A stretch of 64,000 nt of DNA from Ancistrus triradiatus (lineage: Eukaryota > Chordata > Actinopteri > Siluriformes > Loricariidae). The stretch spans positions 62,001-126,000 of the forward strand of contig JAJAGP010001690.1 in NCBI GenBank assembly GCA_025084515.1. Direction: 5' to 3'. Position numbers and translations under genes: made by a program. Shown piece after piece: positions 19,711 to 30,946 of the stretch. A model generated the notes under the pieces. The model saw only the letters and a program-made list of their open reading frames with translations. It searched no databases and had not been told where the DNA came from. Each line of letters begins with the position of its first letter. Within the stretch, counting starts at the first letter, position 1.

Positions 19711-20278
19711 TAGATTGTTGCTATTAAAATGCAACAATCTTAAATATTAAAATCAGAAATTATAAAATAAAAAAACTGCTTATTACTGAAGATTTCAAGA
19801 AAAGATAAATCTGCCTAAACAATGTAAACAGACTCTTAGGTTCTATGCTCGAGTCATAAAAGTGAAAGGTTTAGCATAAGCTATGTGAGAATGAGAAATC
19901 ACCATTGGATCTAGATATCAGATTTAGAAATCTTGTAAAGACAGCTTGATTTTATCTCAGTAATTGGATTACTCGTAGCATGTATGTGAGTCAGCGCATG
20001 CGCGCGAGTCTAACCCGACGCGGTTGCCAGGTGCGTCTATTCTAAAGAGTTGGCTTTCTTTGGCTTTTTTTTTTCCATTGTTGTTATTAAAATGCAACAA
20101 AAATATAAAAATCTGCAAGTCTAAAAATTCAGAAATAAAAACTGCTTATCACTGAAGATTTCATGAAAAGATTAATGTGTATAAACAGTGTAAGCAGACT
20201 CTTACGTTCCATTGCTCACGAAATAAAAGTGAAAGTTTTAGCGTAAGCTTTGTGAGAATGGGAAATCACCAGTGGAAT
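19711..20278 (+). repeat. 200-bp tandem duplication around a MITE core
   Basis: The blocks 19711-19910 and 20078-20278 are alike (both have ttattaaaatgcaaca, then aaaactgctta, then gtgagaatg-gaaatcacca). They flank 19916-20055, which carries the gacgcggttgccaggtgcgt segment of the 54631-55036 MITE family. Confidence 0.65.
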
Positions 20279-20305
20279 GTGACATAACCCGTGTACAATA
20301 CTATC

Positions 20306-20309
<4 letters not shown>

Positions 20310-20346
<37 letters not shown>
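20310..20346 (+). repeat. (CA)n microsatellite
   Basis: An almost perfect CA dinucleotide run of about 18 units in fhip1b intron 1. Confidence 0.95.
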
Positions 20347-20347
<1 letters not shown>

Positions 20348-21554
20348 GTTATGTGAAGGCTTGCTGAGGATTTTAGCTGAATTATGACATTACCTTGGAC
20401 ATTGTGGGCGCTGGAGCCTGTTTGCAAAATGCCAGTGAACTATGACATGTCATTCTAAAGGTTTAGTCCTTTCTGTGTGAACCGAGTTTCGTCTTCCCTC
20501 GGAGCGAAGATGATTCCTCTGAGTAAGCAGCGATGGAGGAGAATGGATGGATGCCTTTAGCCTAGCTCGAGTGCATCTTTTACTTGACAGGCCTTGACAG
20601 TGCCTTGGGGGAATTGGGAATCTCTTTTGCCACTCTCACACAAACCTTTTCTGCTCATTCATCTTGCATCTCCCCCTAAGTGCACGGTGTGACTGGCGCT
20701 GAGAGCGTGGCTCATGGTGAGTCATGTTGGAGCGCTGCAGTTCATGAAGGCTTGTGCAGCATAATAACTGTGTGTCATAAAACCATGGATAAACATAATG
20801 CTCTGAAACCCAAACCGCACAGTGAAGCACTGGCTGTTCTAGATGGATCTGCGAAGCCGTAACACACACACGCGCACACGCACACACCCGAATTTCCAAA
20901 GAGGCCAATGGGGGTAGGAGTCAGTTGTTCCTTTGCAAGCGTTTAAAGTTTGTTAGTATTGGTTTGTGAGAGAGTAAGTGCTCCTGAGGTAGCACCGGTG
21001 CAAATCCTGATCCAACAGGTCATTATAAGGTAATAAATCAGAGTAGTGCTTTTTCATTTTAACGTTAATTGGAACGTTGTTTGTCTAAAGCTGATAAGTT
21101 AACCTTAGGGGTGTAATGATAGACTGTACGCATGATTTGATTTTCTCACGATTATCAGTAAAAAAAAATGCTTTCTTTTTTATTTATGAAGTGTAAACAG
21201 TGCAGTACAATGCACATTTTAGTGTAGGTTTCTAAAAAACATAGTCCCATGCAATAAAAAAAACAAGAAACACAGCTTTAAAATGATAAACAAATTGCTC
21301 TGTTGTAGCTTCACCATATTGTAAATAACCGAGTGAAAACATTGCTTTTTTTATTTTTAAATAATGGCAATTCAGACCCACTGTACTTTTGCTGTATAAA
21401 AATGTAGTTAAAAAGAATCTCTAATCAAGTGCAATTAACAGAAATTGAGGTTTAAATTTGTATGGGAGCATGATATCGCGCCCTCTGGTGTTCAGAAAAT
21501 GTTATTGCATTAGATAGCGCAATAGAATGCAAGAATCGTGAGTAGTGATTTGAG

Positions 21555-21695
21555 GAACATGACAAAGGGTTCAGAGTGTTGCCCTGGCCTCCAAACTGCC
21601 CAGATCTCAGTCCGATCGAGCATCTGTGGTATGTGGTGGACAAACAATTTTGATCCACCTGGCAACGTCCAGGACTTAAAGGACTGTCACAGTAA
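21555..21695 (+). mobile_element. Tc1-like transposon, left half of a split copy
   Basis: The sequence ggcctccaaactgcccagat, then cgatcgagcatctgtgg, encodes the third catalytic region of a fish Tc1-like transposase. The adjoining part (ggtgctaacatcttggtgcc) resumes at 22957, so about 1.26 kb of other sequence has inserted between them. Confidence 0.7.
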
Positions 21696-21733
21696 TGAAA
21701 CTGTAGCTGATGATTAGTTGTCATATAAATAAT

Positions 21734-22135
21734 TAGGGGTGGGTATTGGCGATAGAACACGTATCACATGGGTCACGATACCATTATATCGGGATACATT
21801 GCGATACGATGCGTATTGTGATATATTGCGATATTCCACGTAGGTCACTGAAAATACAAAAGCAGCTGAAATATAGGTTAACTGTGTACAGTCTGAGTCG
21901 TCTTAATACATCACCTCACATCGATCATTCAGAGGACAAACTGACACAGAACACTGTACTGCGCCATCTAGAGGAGTGGAGTAGCTTACACCCAGTTTTT
22001 AAAATGTGTTTTGTTTTTTTCGAATAAGCGATTTTCCGAGCTGAAAATCAATTAAGTATGCCAAGAAAATAAATCATGTTGATATATTGTTGTATCGGGT
22101 TTATTTATGTTTTTATTTTTTTTAGCACAGCCCTA
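21734..22135. mobile_element. hAT-type MITE with 8-bp target duplication
   Basis: The ends are taggggtgggtat and gcacagcccta. They are flanked by taaataat (21726-21733) and ttaataat (22136-22143), a 7 of 8 match, as expected for hAT insertions. The interior is AT-rich with no transposase. It lies within the 1.26 kb that splits the Tc1 copy at 21555/22957. Confidence 0.65.
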
Positions 22136-22956
22136 TTAATAATTGCGATGAACAATTTCTGTTTATTGAACACAACTATGAAGTGCAAGCCTAAAGTGAC
22201 ACAATAGCCGTTCTGCCTCCTAGCCATGTTTGATTAGCAGCGAATACCGGTTAGCATAGACATTATATACTTAGATGCCGCATTGGCCACGTCTACGACG
22301 TCGCCATATTGGTCCAGGCAACTTCTCGTAATTCTCCGAAGAGAATTATGGTATTGGAAAAACCATGACTGATTCTTGTCTTATAAAGAATAATGTAATA
22401 AAACAATAATAGTACTAGATTAGCAATAGTACATATTATATATAGTATAAATATTAATGTAATAGTTATATTATAGTATTTTCTTTTCTATATTTTATTA
22501 TACTACTATTTATACTACATATACTATATCTACTGTTGCTAATCTATTTTCTAATCATAGACTAATGCTGCACTGTACCATATATTGTTTTTGAGTGTGT
22601 AATTTACTGGAGTCAAAACTTATTTTGTGCTAAACGTAGATGAAAAGCCTTGAGTATAAAAAGACTCATTACAATTGGTTGAGAAATAATGAGGTTATTG
22701 TGCATTTTAGCCATAAAAAACGCAGCTCCTCCATTCACTTGTATTGTTTACAAGCCAGTCTTGCCTGGACCAATATGGAGGATCGAAGCAACGATTTACT
22801 GCTTTCTTTTATTACCTCAACCCAGTACTCCCAATTCATATTCTGCTTGTTGCAGAAATCTACCAGCTGAGGAAAATGACTGTAGTTTTACATAATTGCG
22901 ATAATTTCAGTTAATTGTGATTAAACGGTTATGTAATAATTGTGACACCCAGTTGT
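22136..22956. other. AT-rich intron sequence, part of the insertion splitting a Tc1 copy
   Basis: No gene. 22380-22560 is strongly A/T-rich with TATA-like runs. Motifs of the type ataattgcgat recur near both ends (about 22140 and 22895), suggesting a second unidentified transposon. Confidence 0.4.
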
Positions 22957-23095
22957 GGTGCTAACATCTTGGTGCCAGACACCACAGGACACCTGAGGTC
23001 TCATGGGGTCTGTGCTTCAGTGTGTCAGGGCCTTGCTGACATTAAGGAGGACCTACACAATATTAGGCAGGTGCGTTTCATAATGTTTTGAATCC
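22957..23095 (+). mobile_element. Tc1-like transposon, right half of a split copy
   Basis: It continues the element of 21555-21695: gtgctaacatcttggtgcca, accacaggacacc, then ggacctacacaatattaggc, the C-terminal and 3' end of the same fish Tc1-like family. Confidence 0.7.
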
Positions 23096-23560
23096 GCCCT
23101 AGCAGGAATCAGTGATGTTTCCATGAAGGACTTTCTTACTTTGGTTTTTCCCTCTGTCTTATTTGAAGTTTCTTTCAGTTTTACACTCCATTTCTGCAAT
23201 TATGGCGACAACTGAGGCTGCATTGTCTATTCTGGTTGTTGGTTGTTCCTCTTTCAGTGCAGTCACTACAAAACCAGGCCACTGGCAGAAAATAGCCCTA
23301 ATGCTTCATGACATACATGCAGTCCCAAGGCTGTGACCTTTCCTGACTATGAGCCATTTTTGCAGTGACCCAGTCCGTGGCTGACAGTGTGAGCTTTGTG
23401 AGGGAGTGGTGTGATGTGGACAGCTCGGGTCACAGTGCTCAGGTTAGACAACCTGGTTAATGATTCATTTTATCCAGAAGGCGGAAATGACTATGTGAGA
23501 CAAAGCTCGTTCTCTGTAACTGATTTTCTCACATGCATACAAAGGCCTGCATTTTATGTA

Positions 23561-23720
23561 CAGTACGCTGCAAAAGTATTGGACCACCATGCAACAATTA
23601 GATTTGGTACTTTAGAAAAGGTAATGACAATATATAAGTATTTCTCAGTCACTTTATTAGAAAACAACCAGAACATACAGATAAGGTATATGCAATATTA
23701 AAAACTGGAAAAAAAATCAT
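23561..23720 (+). mobile_element. Tc1-like end fragment
   Basis: It starts after TA with cagtacgctgcaaaagtatt and ggaccaccatgc, a terminal repeat pattern of Tc1-like elements. Only one end is present. Confidence 0.45.
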
Positions 23721-23744
23721 TACACATAATGTTATATTTACATT

Positions 23745-23870
23745 TATTCATTTAGATATTTACATTGGATATGCGTTTATTCATCCAAGCAGTTATGGAT
23801 CAGCAACCTTGCTCAAGGGCCCAACAGTGGCACCTTGACAGTGCCAGGACTTTACCCCCAGACCTGTACC
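23745..23870 (-). repeat. degraded tRNA-derived SINE
   Basis: It keeps aaccttgctcaagggcccaa and cagtggcaccttgacag of the SINE family that is better preserved at 24681-24872. It is old and truncated. Confidence 0.5.
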
Positions 23871-24360
23871 ATATATGTACCTATCCCACATAGACGTTCA
23901 CCGATCCCACTTTTTTTCTTCTGATTTCTATACCTGAACTATGGGTATCCCCTAAAGCTGAGTACTGATCGTATATTGATGCTTTTCTTTTTCAGTTTTT
24001 TTAAGTCTTTATACTTCACTGTGTCTTACATGACAGAAATATCGGCAAATTCATAATAATGACAAACACAAATTACACAAATGTTTTCTTTGTTAAAAGG
24101 ATTCAAAAACACCACCAAATTGCAGATGATTGTTGCTGTTAGCCAGCTTGTCTCATGCTTCTTGTCATGTGAGGTGTCGCTTTAGCTGAGGATTTTTAAA
24201 ATGAAGCACCCTTATTATTCATTTCATATTTAACCCCATAGTCTAATTTTAGTTTAGCTACATAAAATTGATAATAATGTAAAAGTATGAGTTGACTTTT
24301 CCTCACAGAGCTGATTCGGTAATCTTTTCCTCTAAAGTAACTATCAGAGACTGTGAAGGG

Positions 24361-24547
24361 ACTGTGGTAGGCTAGCTGTTGAGGTACTGAACTATGGACT
24401 ACAAGGTCCAGGGTTCAAATCCCACTTCGGCCAAGCTGCCACTGTTGGGTCCTTGAGCAAGGCCCTTAACCCACAATTGCTTGGATTGTAAGACTGTATC
24501 AGTTATAAGTTGCTCTGGATGAGGGCGTCTGCTAAATGCTGTAAACG
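24361..24547 (+). repeat. tRNA-derived SINE
   Basis: The head is tRNA-like, with an A box near gtaggctagctgttgagg and B box ggttcaaatcc. It is followed by a shared body (gccactgttgggtccttgag, acccacaattgcttgg) and tail (ctgctaaatgctgtaaa). At least eight copies lie in this window. It is a Pol III-transcribed retrosequence, not a tRNA gene. Confidence 0.85.
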
Positions 24548-24680
24548 TATCAGCTTTGTAAGGAAAATGTATTGAAAATGGCTTTTATTCTGACACGCCA
24601 CACAATAGAGGAACAATCCTGACATGCTTGGTAGCGTAAAACTATAACGTCTGCCTGTAGTGTGATCATTCGTAACTATA

Positions 24681-24872
24681 ACATTTACAGCATTTAGCAG
24701 ACGCCCTTATCCAGAGCGACTTACAATTGATACAGTCTTACAATCCAAGCAATTGTGGGTTAAGGGCCTTGCTCAAGGACCCAACAGTGGCAGCTTGGCA
24801 GAGGTGGGATTTGAACCCTGGACCCTAGTACTGGTCCATAGTCCAGTACCTTACCCGCCAGGCTACCACAGT
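24681..24872 (-). repeat. tRNA-derived SINE, tail-to-tail with the preceding copy
   Basis: Full-length minus-strand copy with the family tail at 24681-24700 and head at about 24872. Its distinctive cctagtactggtccatagtc is shared with 25475-25643, so the two belong to one subfamily. Confidence 0.85.
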
Positions 24873-25474
24873 TTTCCGTTCTGCTAAAAATTATTGATGT
24901 TTATCATGTTTTGGAGCTTCAAGTGAAGAGCAACTGCGGAGGACAACCTCGAATGTGTACTGGACATGTCTGACCGATATCCAGAGTATTGGATCTGTGT
25001 GTCACTGATCATTTGTTGGAATTAGTATACTGGAATTGAGTTTGTCAGCTTACCTGGAATGATTCCCTCTTAATTCCCTCATACAGTATTCCTCTTTTGT
25101 AAAGACTGTGCTTTGACCTGGGCACAAACCCCAGACAGTGCTCTCACTCCAGGTATTTCCATGGTTCCTGTTCAGTTTCACATGACGAGGTGGGATACTT
25201 AATACATCTTTGGTTTCAGTACATTTCCATTATGATAGTGATGTTTGAACACTTCTGTAAAAGTTGCAGTACCGGAAAGTCCTGTTTGATGTCCTGGAAA
25301 GTTCCTGGTAAATTCTCAGGTTTAGGTGCATGTGTAAAATACTTTAAGGGTGTCACTGGAAATCTGCTTGCTCTACTTTTATTTCTATATGACCTGTAAA
25401 TGTCAGTTTTTTCCTTAAAAAATAACAGGCAGAGCTATCTCCTGTTTATTCACCCAACTCACCAGTACTCTGAT

Positions 25475-25643
25475 CATTTAGCAGACGCCCTTATCCAGAG
25501 CGACTTCCAATTGGTACAGTCTTACATTCCAAGCAATTGTGGGTTAAAGGCCCCAACAGTGGCAGCTTGGCAGAGGTGGGATTTGAACCCTGGACCCTAG
25601 TACTGGTCCATAGTCCAGTACCTTAACCGCTAGGCTCCCACAG
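25475..25643 (-). repeat. tRNA-derived SINE
   Basis: Minus-strand copy with a short internal deletion (ggttaaaggccccaacagtg). It shares the subfamily sequence of 24681-24872. Confidence 0.85.
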
Positions 25644-26598
25644 TGGATTATGGTGTCTCAGTATTTAAGACTGGTAGGTTGTGAGTTGAAATGAGAAGAC
25701 GTATAAGATAATAGCTTCTGCTGTAGATCCCATCACTATGTGCAACCCGAACAAAACATATGTGTTTTGTAACATTTGTTTAAATACACACACTTTCACT
25801 GGTAATGTACCCCGTCCTATCACTGACATTCATCTGATCGGTTGGTGTTTCTGGTTCCCCTTCCTTCAGACTGTTTTATGTAAACGTTACATCACTGGAG
25901 AGGCGTCTCTTTCTCAAGTCCAGCATCATACGAAAAAGGCAAAACAAAAGCCCGTATTGTTAGAACTTGCTTAAAATTTTCGCCATGATCCTCAGTAAAA
26001 GAAGGTTTAGAATACAGACGCTTAATTTCTCACTAAATGAGCCCATAGGTTTGCTTTAAGTTTAGAAATTTCTCTGTGGTGACATTCAGACAGCAAGTGA
26101 CTCTGGTAGTTGCTCCTTTTTTGGAATGTTTCATCTGGTTACTTCCTTAAGACTCCAACAACCAGGTTCTGAAATGAAAGTTGCCCTCAGAAAGGTTTGG
26201 GAAGACAGTTCTGAAGGTATGAGCCTGCTGAATTGCATTGCATGAGACAATACACCTCTTGACGCTGGTGTTCAGTAATGCAGGCCTCACCTCGCAACTT
26301 TTAGGAGTAAAAGGGCCTGCTATGTACGCCTTGGTGCCAGATTGCCTTTGTCTGGCTTTTGGTCTGCTTTGTTTGTGGTGCATGGTATTTCCACCATATC
26401 TGAAAAATGTTTTTCCGTATTTTGCAAGCAGCTCTTGTTGGCACAGTGTGTAAAATCCAAACCAGGTCCGTATGGCTGATGCTGAATCTTTCAGTCACCA
26501 AACTGTTGCCAAATAAACAAAAGGAAGGCAGATATTTTAAGGGCCCATCCACTCTGGGCTGTTATTGATAAAACATGATTGTTCTTGATGGTGGTGGT

Positions 26599-26779
26599 CT
26601 GTGGTAGCCTAGCGGTTAAGGTACTGGACTATGGACCAGAAGGTCCAGGGTTCAAATCCCATCTCTGCCAAGCTGCCACTGTTGGGTCCTTGAGCAAGGC
26701 CCTTAACCCACAATTGCTTGGAAGACTGTATCAATTGTAAGTCGCTCTGGATAAGGGCGTCTGCTAAATGCTGTAAATG
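26599..26779 (+). repeat. tRNA-derived SINE
   Basis: Plus-strand copy, complete from ctgtggtagcctagcggtta to the tail ctgctaaatgctgtaaatgt. Confidence 0.87.
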
Positions 26780-28681
26780 TTCTTGAGATTTATCTTTGAA
26801 GACAGGTTGTGATGATACGTTAAGTGTTCATTATACAGAGTCATCATAAATCCTAATTAATCCCCAGGGAGATTGGGGGGTGGGTGATTATACACAAGTG
26901 AATCCACAAACTTTGGTCACTTTCAGTCCAGTCATGATCGTCCCACTGGAATTGCTCCCACAATGTTTGTGATCTAGAGGCAGCTTGACTAGAATAGTTA
27001 AATGCATAGTAGGTTGATGTCTGTGGTAGATGATTTAAGCTTGCTAAACCTGCACACTTCAAAAACTAACAAATATTATAGTTATTTAAGGCTTAACCGA
27101 GGTTAAACAGGGAACAAAATGTGGTGGCGTCCCAACACAGAGATTATTTTTCAACAGTTACTAAATCCATTACTAAATCCTAATGTCTGAATGTAGCCTG
27201 GATTTCTGTCTGATGTTGGTCACTTTCAATTCCCGGTAATTCCTCTTCATAATTAGTTTCTATCCTACACTCTACATTTCTGGTGGTCCGTGAACAATTT
27301 GAGGTATGTAAAAGTTGTAAGGCATGTAGACAATCCCACAGGCCAGCTCAGAATAACATGAAAGATTCCGGAGTGCCACTCCAACAGGGTTCTACCATGA
27401 TTAACCAGGCCCCTGTTGGTGAAATAACTTCCAGAAGAGTTGTATAGTTGAGAATAACATCATCGTGTGGGTCATTCAGTATCAGCGCTGTTACGATCCA
27501 GACTATGATCTGGTGCGTCGCCAGTCTGCATTAAATCATTCTTGTTGAAGTTCATTAGGGGAAACTCTTTTAAACATTCATGCAAAACAGGGAAATCACA
27601 ACCAACGGATATGGACATACTGAGTTTGTTCTTCTTTCTTCATTTTGTAGTGGGTGGCATTTGAAATGGCGAAACAAATTTGTGAGGCTGCTACTTTTTG
27701 TGGCGGTGGCGTTGCTGGATATTATGCAAAGTGTTGTTTGTTCGACAGGTCCGTTCCGATATCCAAACCAAACCAAGATGGTGGATGGAGTGCTGTTTCT
27801 GTTCAGGATTGATATGTCTGCTACCATCTTTTATTAACGTATTCAAAGTCAACACGTATGTCAGTTGATAAATTTTGTTATGTTAGACGATTTTCTGAGC
27901 ATATGAAGGATATCATCAGTGCTTAACGCTGACCAGCTGCATGTTTCATTATAAAGACTGTAATTAGTGCTGTTTAATTGTATGAAGTGCAGCACATTTT
28001 GAATAAAAATCACTTTTCTAAGTATGGGACAATATTTGAGTAGTAGTTTTTAAGAATCTGTTGCTAGTGATCATGTGTATCATAATAAATATCGTGTAAA
28101 AATGTCTTTCATTATCGTCATGTAAAATGTTTACCATATCGCCCAACCCTAATATAGAATATGGCTATTTGTTATACTGGCGCTTACATGTAGACGATTT
28201 TATCTTGCGTTTCTTTGGGGTTGGCCAGTAGTCCTCAAAAGGAACAGTGCTGAAACTTCAACTACAAGTAGCTTAATCACCGGCTCTATTTTGCCGTTTC
28301 ATCTTGCAGGCCCTGTGTAATGCCACTGGAGTTCTCCTCCTTGGAGTGTGTGGGAAGGAAGCAACTCTGCCATGTGAGCTTCCAGGAAGTTTTTGGAATG
28401 GCAGGGTGGAGCGCTTTGGATTGAAATATTTATTAGATGACTCATAAGACACACTCATCTCATAATGTGTACCAAGACCGATGAATCATGGCTGCTGTTA
28501 ACTTTAAGTCCCTCGTGACATTTGAGTTTGTGAAATGTTACGTTTGTATTGCAGTGCTGCACTGAAGATGTGACTTGTTTTGAAAGAAGTTAGTCTGCCT
28601 GCCAATTGAGGCAGGAACTGAAATTAGCTGAAGCAGGCCTCTACAGATGGATGGTGTTATATATGCGTAACTATGTAAAAT

Positions 28682-29207
28682 ACTGTGCAAAAAGTCTTAG
28701 GCAGTCTATATTTTTCAGTTTATATTCTGCTTATTCACGTTATGGTGGTCACTGCACTTTGTAGTTCTGCAATTACAGACTGTAGTCCACCTGTATCTCT
28801 GCATACTTTGTTGGTGCCTGTTCTCTAATGGTCAGGACCAGTACATATCAGGTACTGTTTGGGTGGTGGATCATTGGGAGCACTGACACTGATGTGCTGG
28901 TATGAGTGGATCAGATGGAATTTTAAACCACCTCAATGTAACTGCTGGACTGAAAATTCGTCCACCAGCCAAAAATTTCCAGCCACCAGCATCCTGTATG
29001 CTGTGATGATTAACACAAACTGTACAGCAACAGATAGCTACTGTATCTGACTTAACACCTACAAGGTGGAGCAATAAGGTAGATGTGTGGACTGTTCTAC
29101 AGTCTGTAATTGTAGAACTACAAAAGTGCAGTGACCACCAACACTTAAACAAAGAATAAGCAGAATATACATTTAAAAATTTAGAATGCTTAAGACTTTT
29201 GCACTGT
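28682..29207. mobile_element. foldback element with about 105-bp terminal inverted repeats
   Basis: The left arm (28682-28790, starting actgtgcaaaaagtcttagg) and right arm (about 29097-29207, ending taagacttttgcactgt) are inverted copies. Both contain tgcagtgaccacca or its complement and ctgtaattgtaga or its complement. The interior includes gtatgagtggatcaga, also seen at 55040. No transposase. In fhip1b intron 1. Confidence 0.75.
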
Positions 29208-30009
29208 TCCGTACGTCTGTGCAGTCAGCTTGTAGTTGCATGTCTGGATTGATGGTTGAAATCCATTCTTATCTCAATCTGGCATCGCGTATTTAAATGC
29301 ATTTGTCATATCCAAATACATTCAAAAACCCTGGTATGCAAATTCCCGCTATAAAGTATGAGATCTTTTAGTCTCCCTCCAGCTATCCAAATTGCTAACC
29401 TGCTATTTTGAATAATTTTGAAATCAAATTCTACAAGTGAGTTTGTATCGGTGTAACATAACGGATATAGGTGAGGTCTCTGAATGGTATTTTGCGACGT
29501 CCAGCACCTTCCACTTTCTTCTTATCAGTAAGAAGATCCATTTTGAGTTGATGCAGGGATTCATTATAGTATCAGGAGCAACTCGCTGTGAGACAGAGAA
29601 GGCCGGACATGATGTGCTGTCAGCATTCTCTGTTTAAGTTACCTTTGTGGTGGTGTTTCTTTCTGTAAGACATATATATTATATAATACAGTGATATAGT
29701 ATATAATACACAAGGCCATTAAGACACATTAAGAGAAGGGAATTTAAAGAAAACAAAAGTGGACAGGGAGTTTTCATAGTGTTTAAACAAACAAACAAAA
29801 AAAGCACGTCAGACTTGGTGTGAAGGTCCCACTGCGTTAAAAATTGCATCGGGCATCGGACTCAGTGTGAAAAGGCCTTAAGAATGAAGGCTTTTGAAGA
29901 TGCTGGAAAGAGGTAGAGATGTTCCCATAAGAAGTGAATACAGGACTCCTATTTCCGAGATAATGGGATTTGACTGCAAGTGCATAAAAAGTGTAGCAAT
30001 TGGGTCATA

Positions 30010-30183
30010 CAGTGGTGTTTGAAAGTTTGTGAACCCTTTAGAATGTTCTACATTTCTGCATAAATATGATCTAAAACATCATCATGTTTTCACACAAGTC
30101 CTAAAAGTAGATGAAGAGAACCCAGTTACACAAATGAGACAAAAAAATTATACTTGGTCATTTATTTATTGAGGAAAATGATT
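30010..30183 (+). mobile_element. solo Tc1 terminal repeat
   Basis: Only the left terminal region of the 8590-10984 family is present (cagtggtgtttgaaagtttg to tttattgaggaaaatgattt), after a TA. It ends 180 bases before fhip1b exon 2. Confidence 0.85.
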
Positions 30184-30362
30184 TAAAAAAAAGTGTGAAT
30201 ATACTTGAACTATTTTTGAATCCTGAAAGTGAAAGTGCAGGTACTAGTCAGCCGAGCTCTGAACAGGGAAGATGAGCTTTGCGTTTTGTATGAACCGATT
30301 CTGCTTTTGTTGCATTGCCGGTGTGGTTCCTCAGCGACTGACTCCTCCTCGTCTCTTCACAG

Positions 30363-30863
30363 GTGTCTTGGGGTGTGGGTCTCGTTATGGAGTGGTGCCG
30401 GCTACAAGCTGGATGACGTTGTCGTCTGTCCCAGTTCAGCTCTCTGACTGCCCTGTTCCGTCGTGATCCCTCGATCGCTGCTGCAGAACCCACCAGATCC
30501 CGTCCTCCTTATGCTCCCGCCTCCCATTCTCTCTGCTTTCCCTGCACACTCGCTGTCTTTGGCTCTTCTCATTCCCCCCACTCACTCCCTTCCTTCCCCT
30601 TTTCCCCTCTTCCTCCTTCCTCTCTTCTTCTTCTTCCTCCTTTTTTCCCCTCCTTTTCCTCTTTGTACCTTTCCCTCTTAATTCGGAAAGCCGCTCCTTC
30701 TGCTGCACTTTGACTTTACACTCCGGAGGCTAAGATGAGTTGGCTGAGTCGTATAACGCCCAGGGGTGCAGAAGGTCGAAACAGCCGGAGCGTGGCTCCA
30801 TCCAGCCCATGCACTGCTGACCCCGAGACATGCTTGATGGTGTTTGAAAATCACTGGAGACAG
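30363..30863 (+). CDS. fhip1b: fhip1b exon 2, with start codon at 30735
   Basis: The likely acceptor is cctcgtctcttcacag before 30363, leaving about 370 bases of 5' leader that become extremely C/T-rich (30530-30680). ATG at 30735 (ctaagATGAGT) begins MSWLSRITPRGAEGRNSRSV, matching the family start, and the exon ends CATTGGAGACAG-like codons for NHWRQ before gtgaaaac. The coding part is 30735-30863 (43 codons). The 5' boundary is less certain than the coding part. Confidence 0.85.
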
Positions 30864-30896
30864 GTGAAAACACACACGCACACACACGCACACACA

Positions 30897-30946
<50 letters not shown>

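Noticed and set aside
24361..26779. tRNA genes at the ggttcaaatcc sites
   Set aside because: The sequences do not fold into a cloverleaf with intact arms, and the same head is always followed by the same SINE body and tail.
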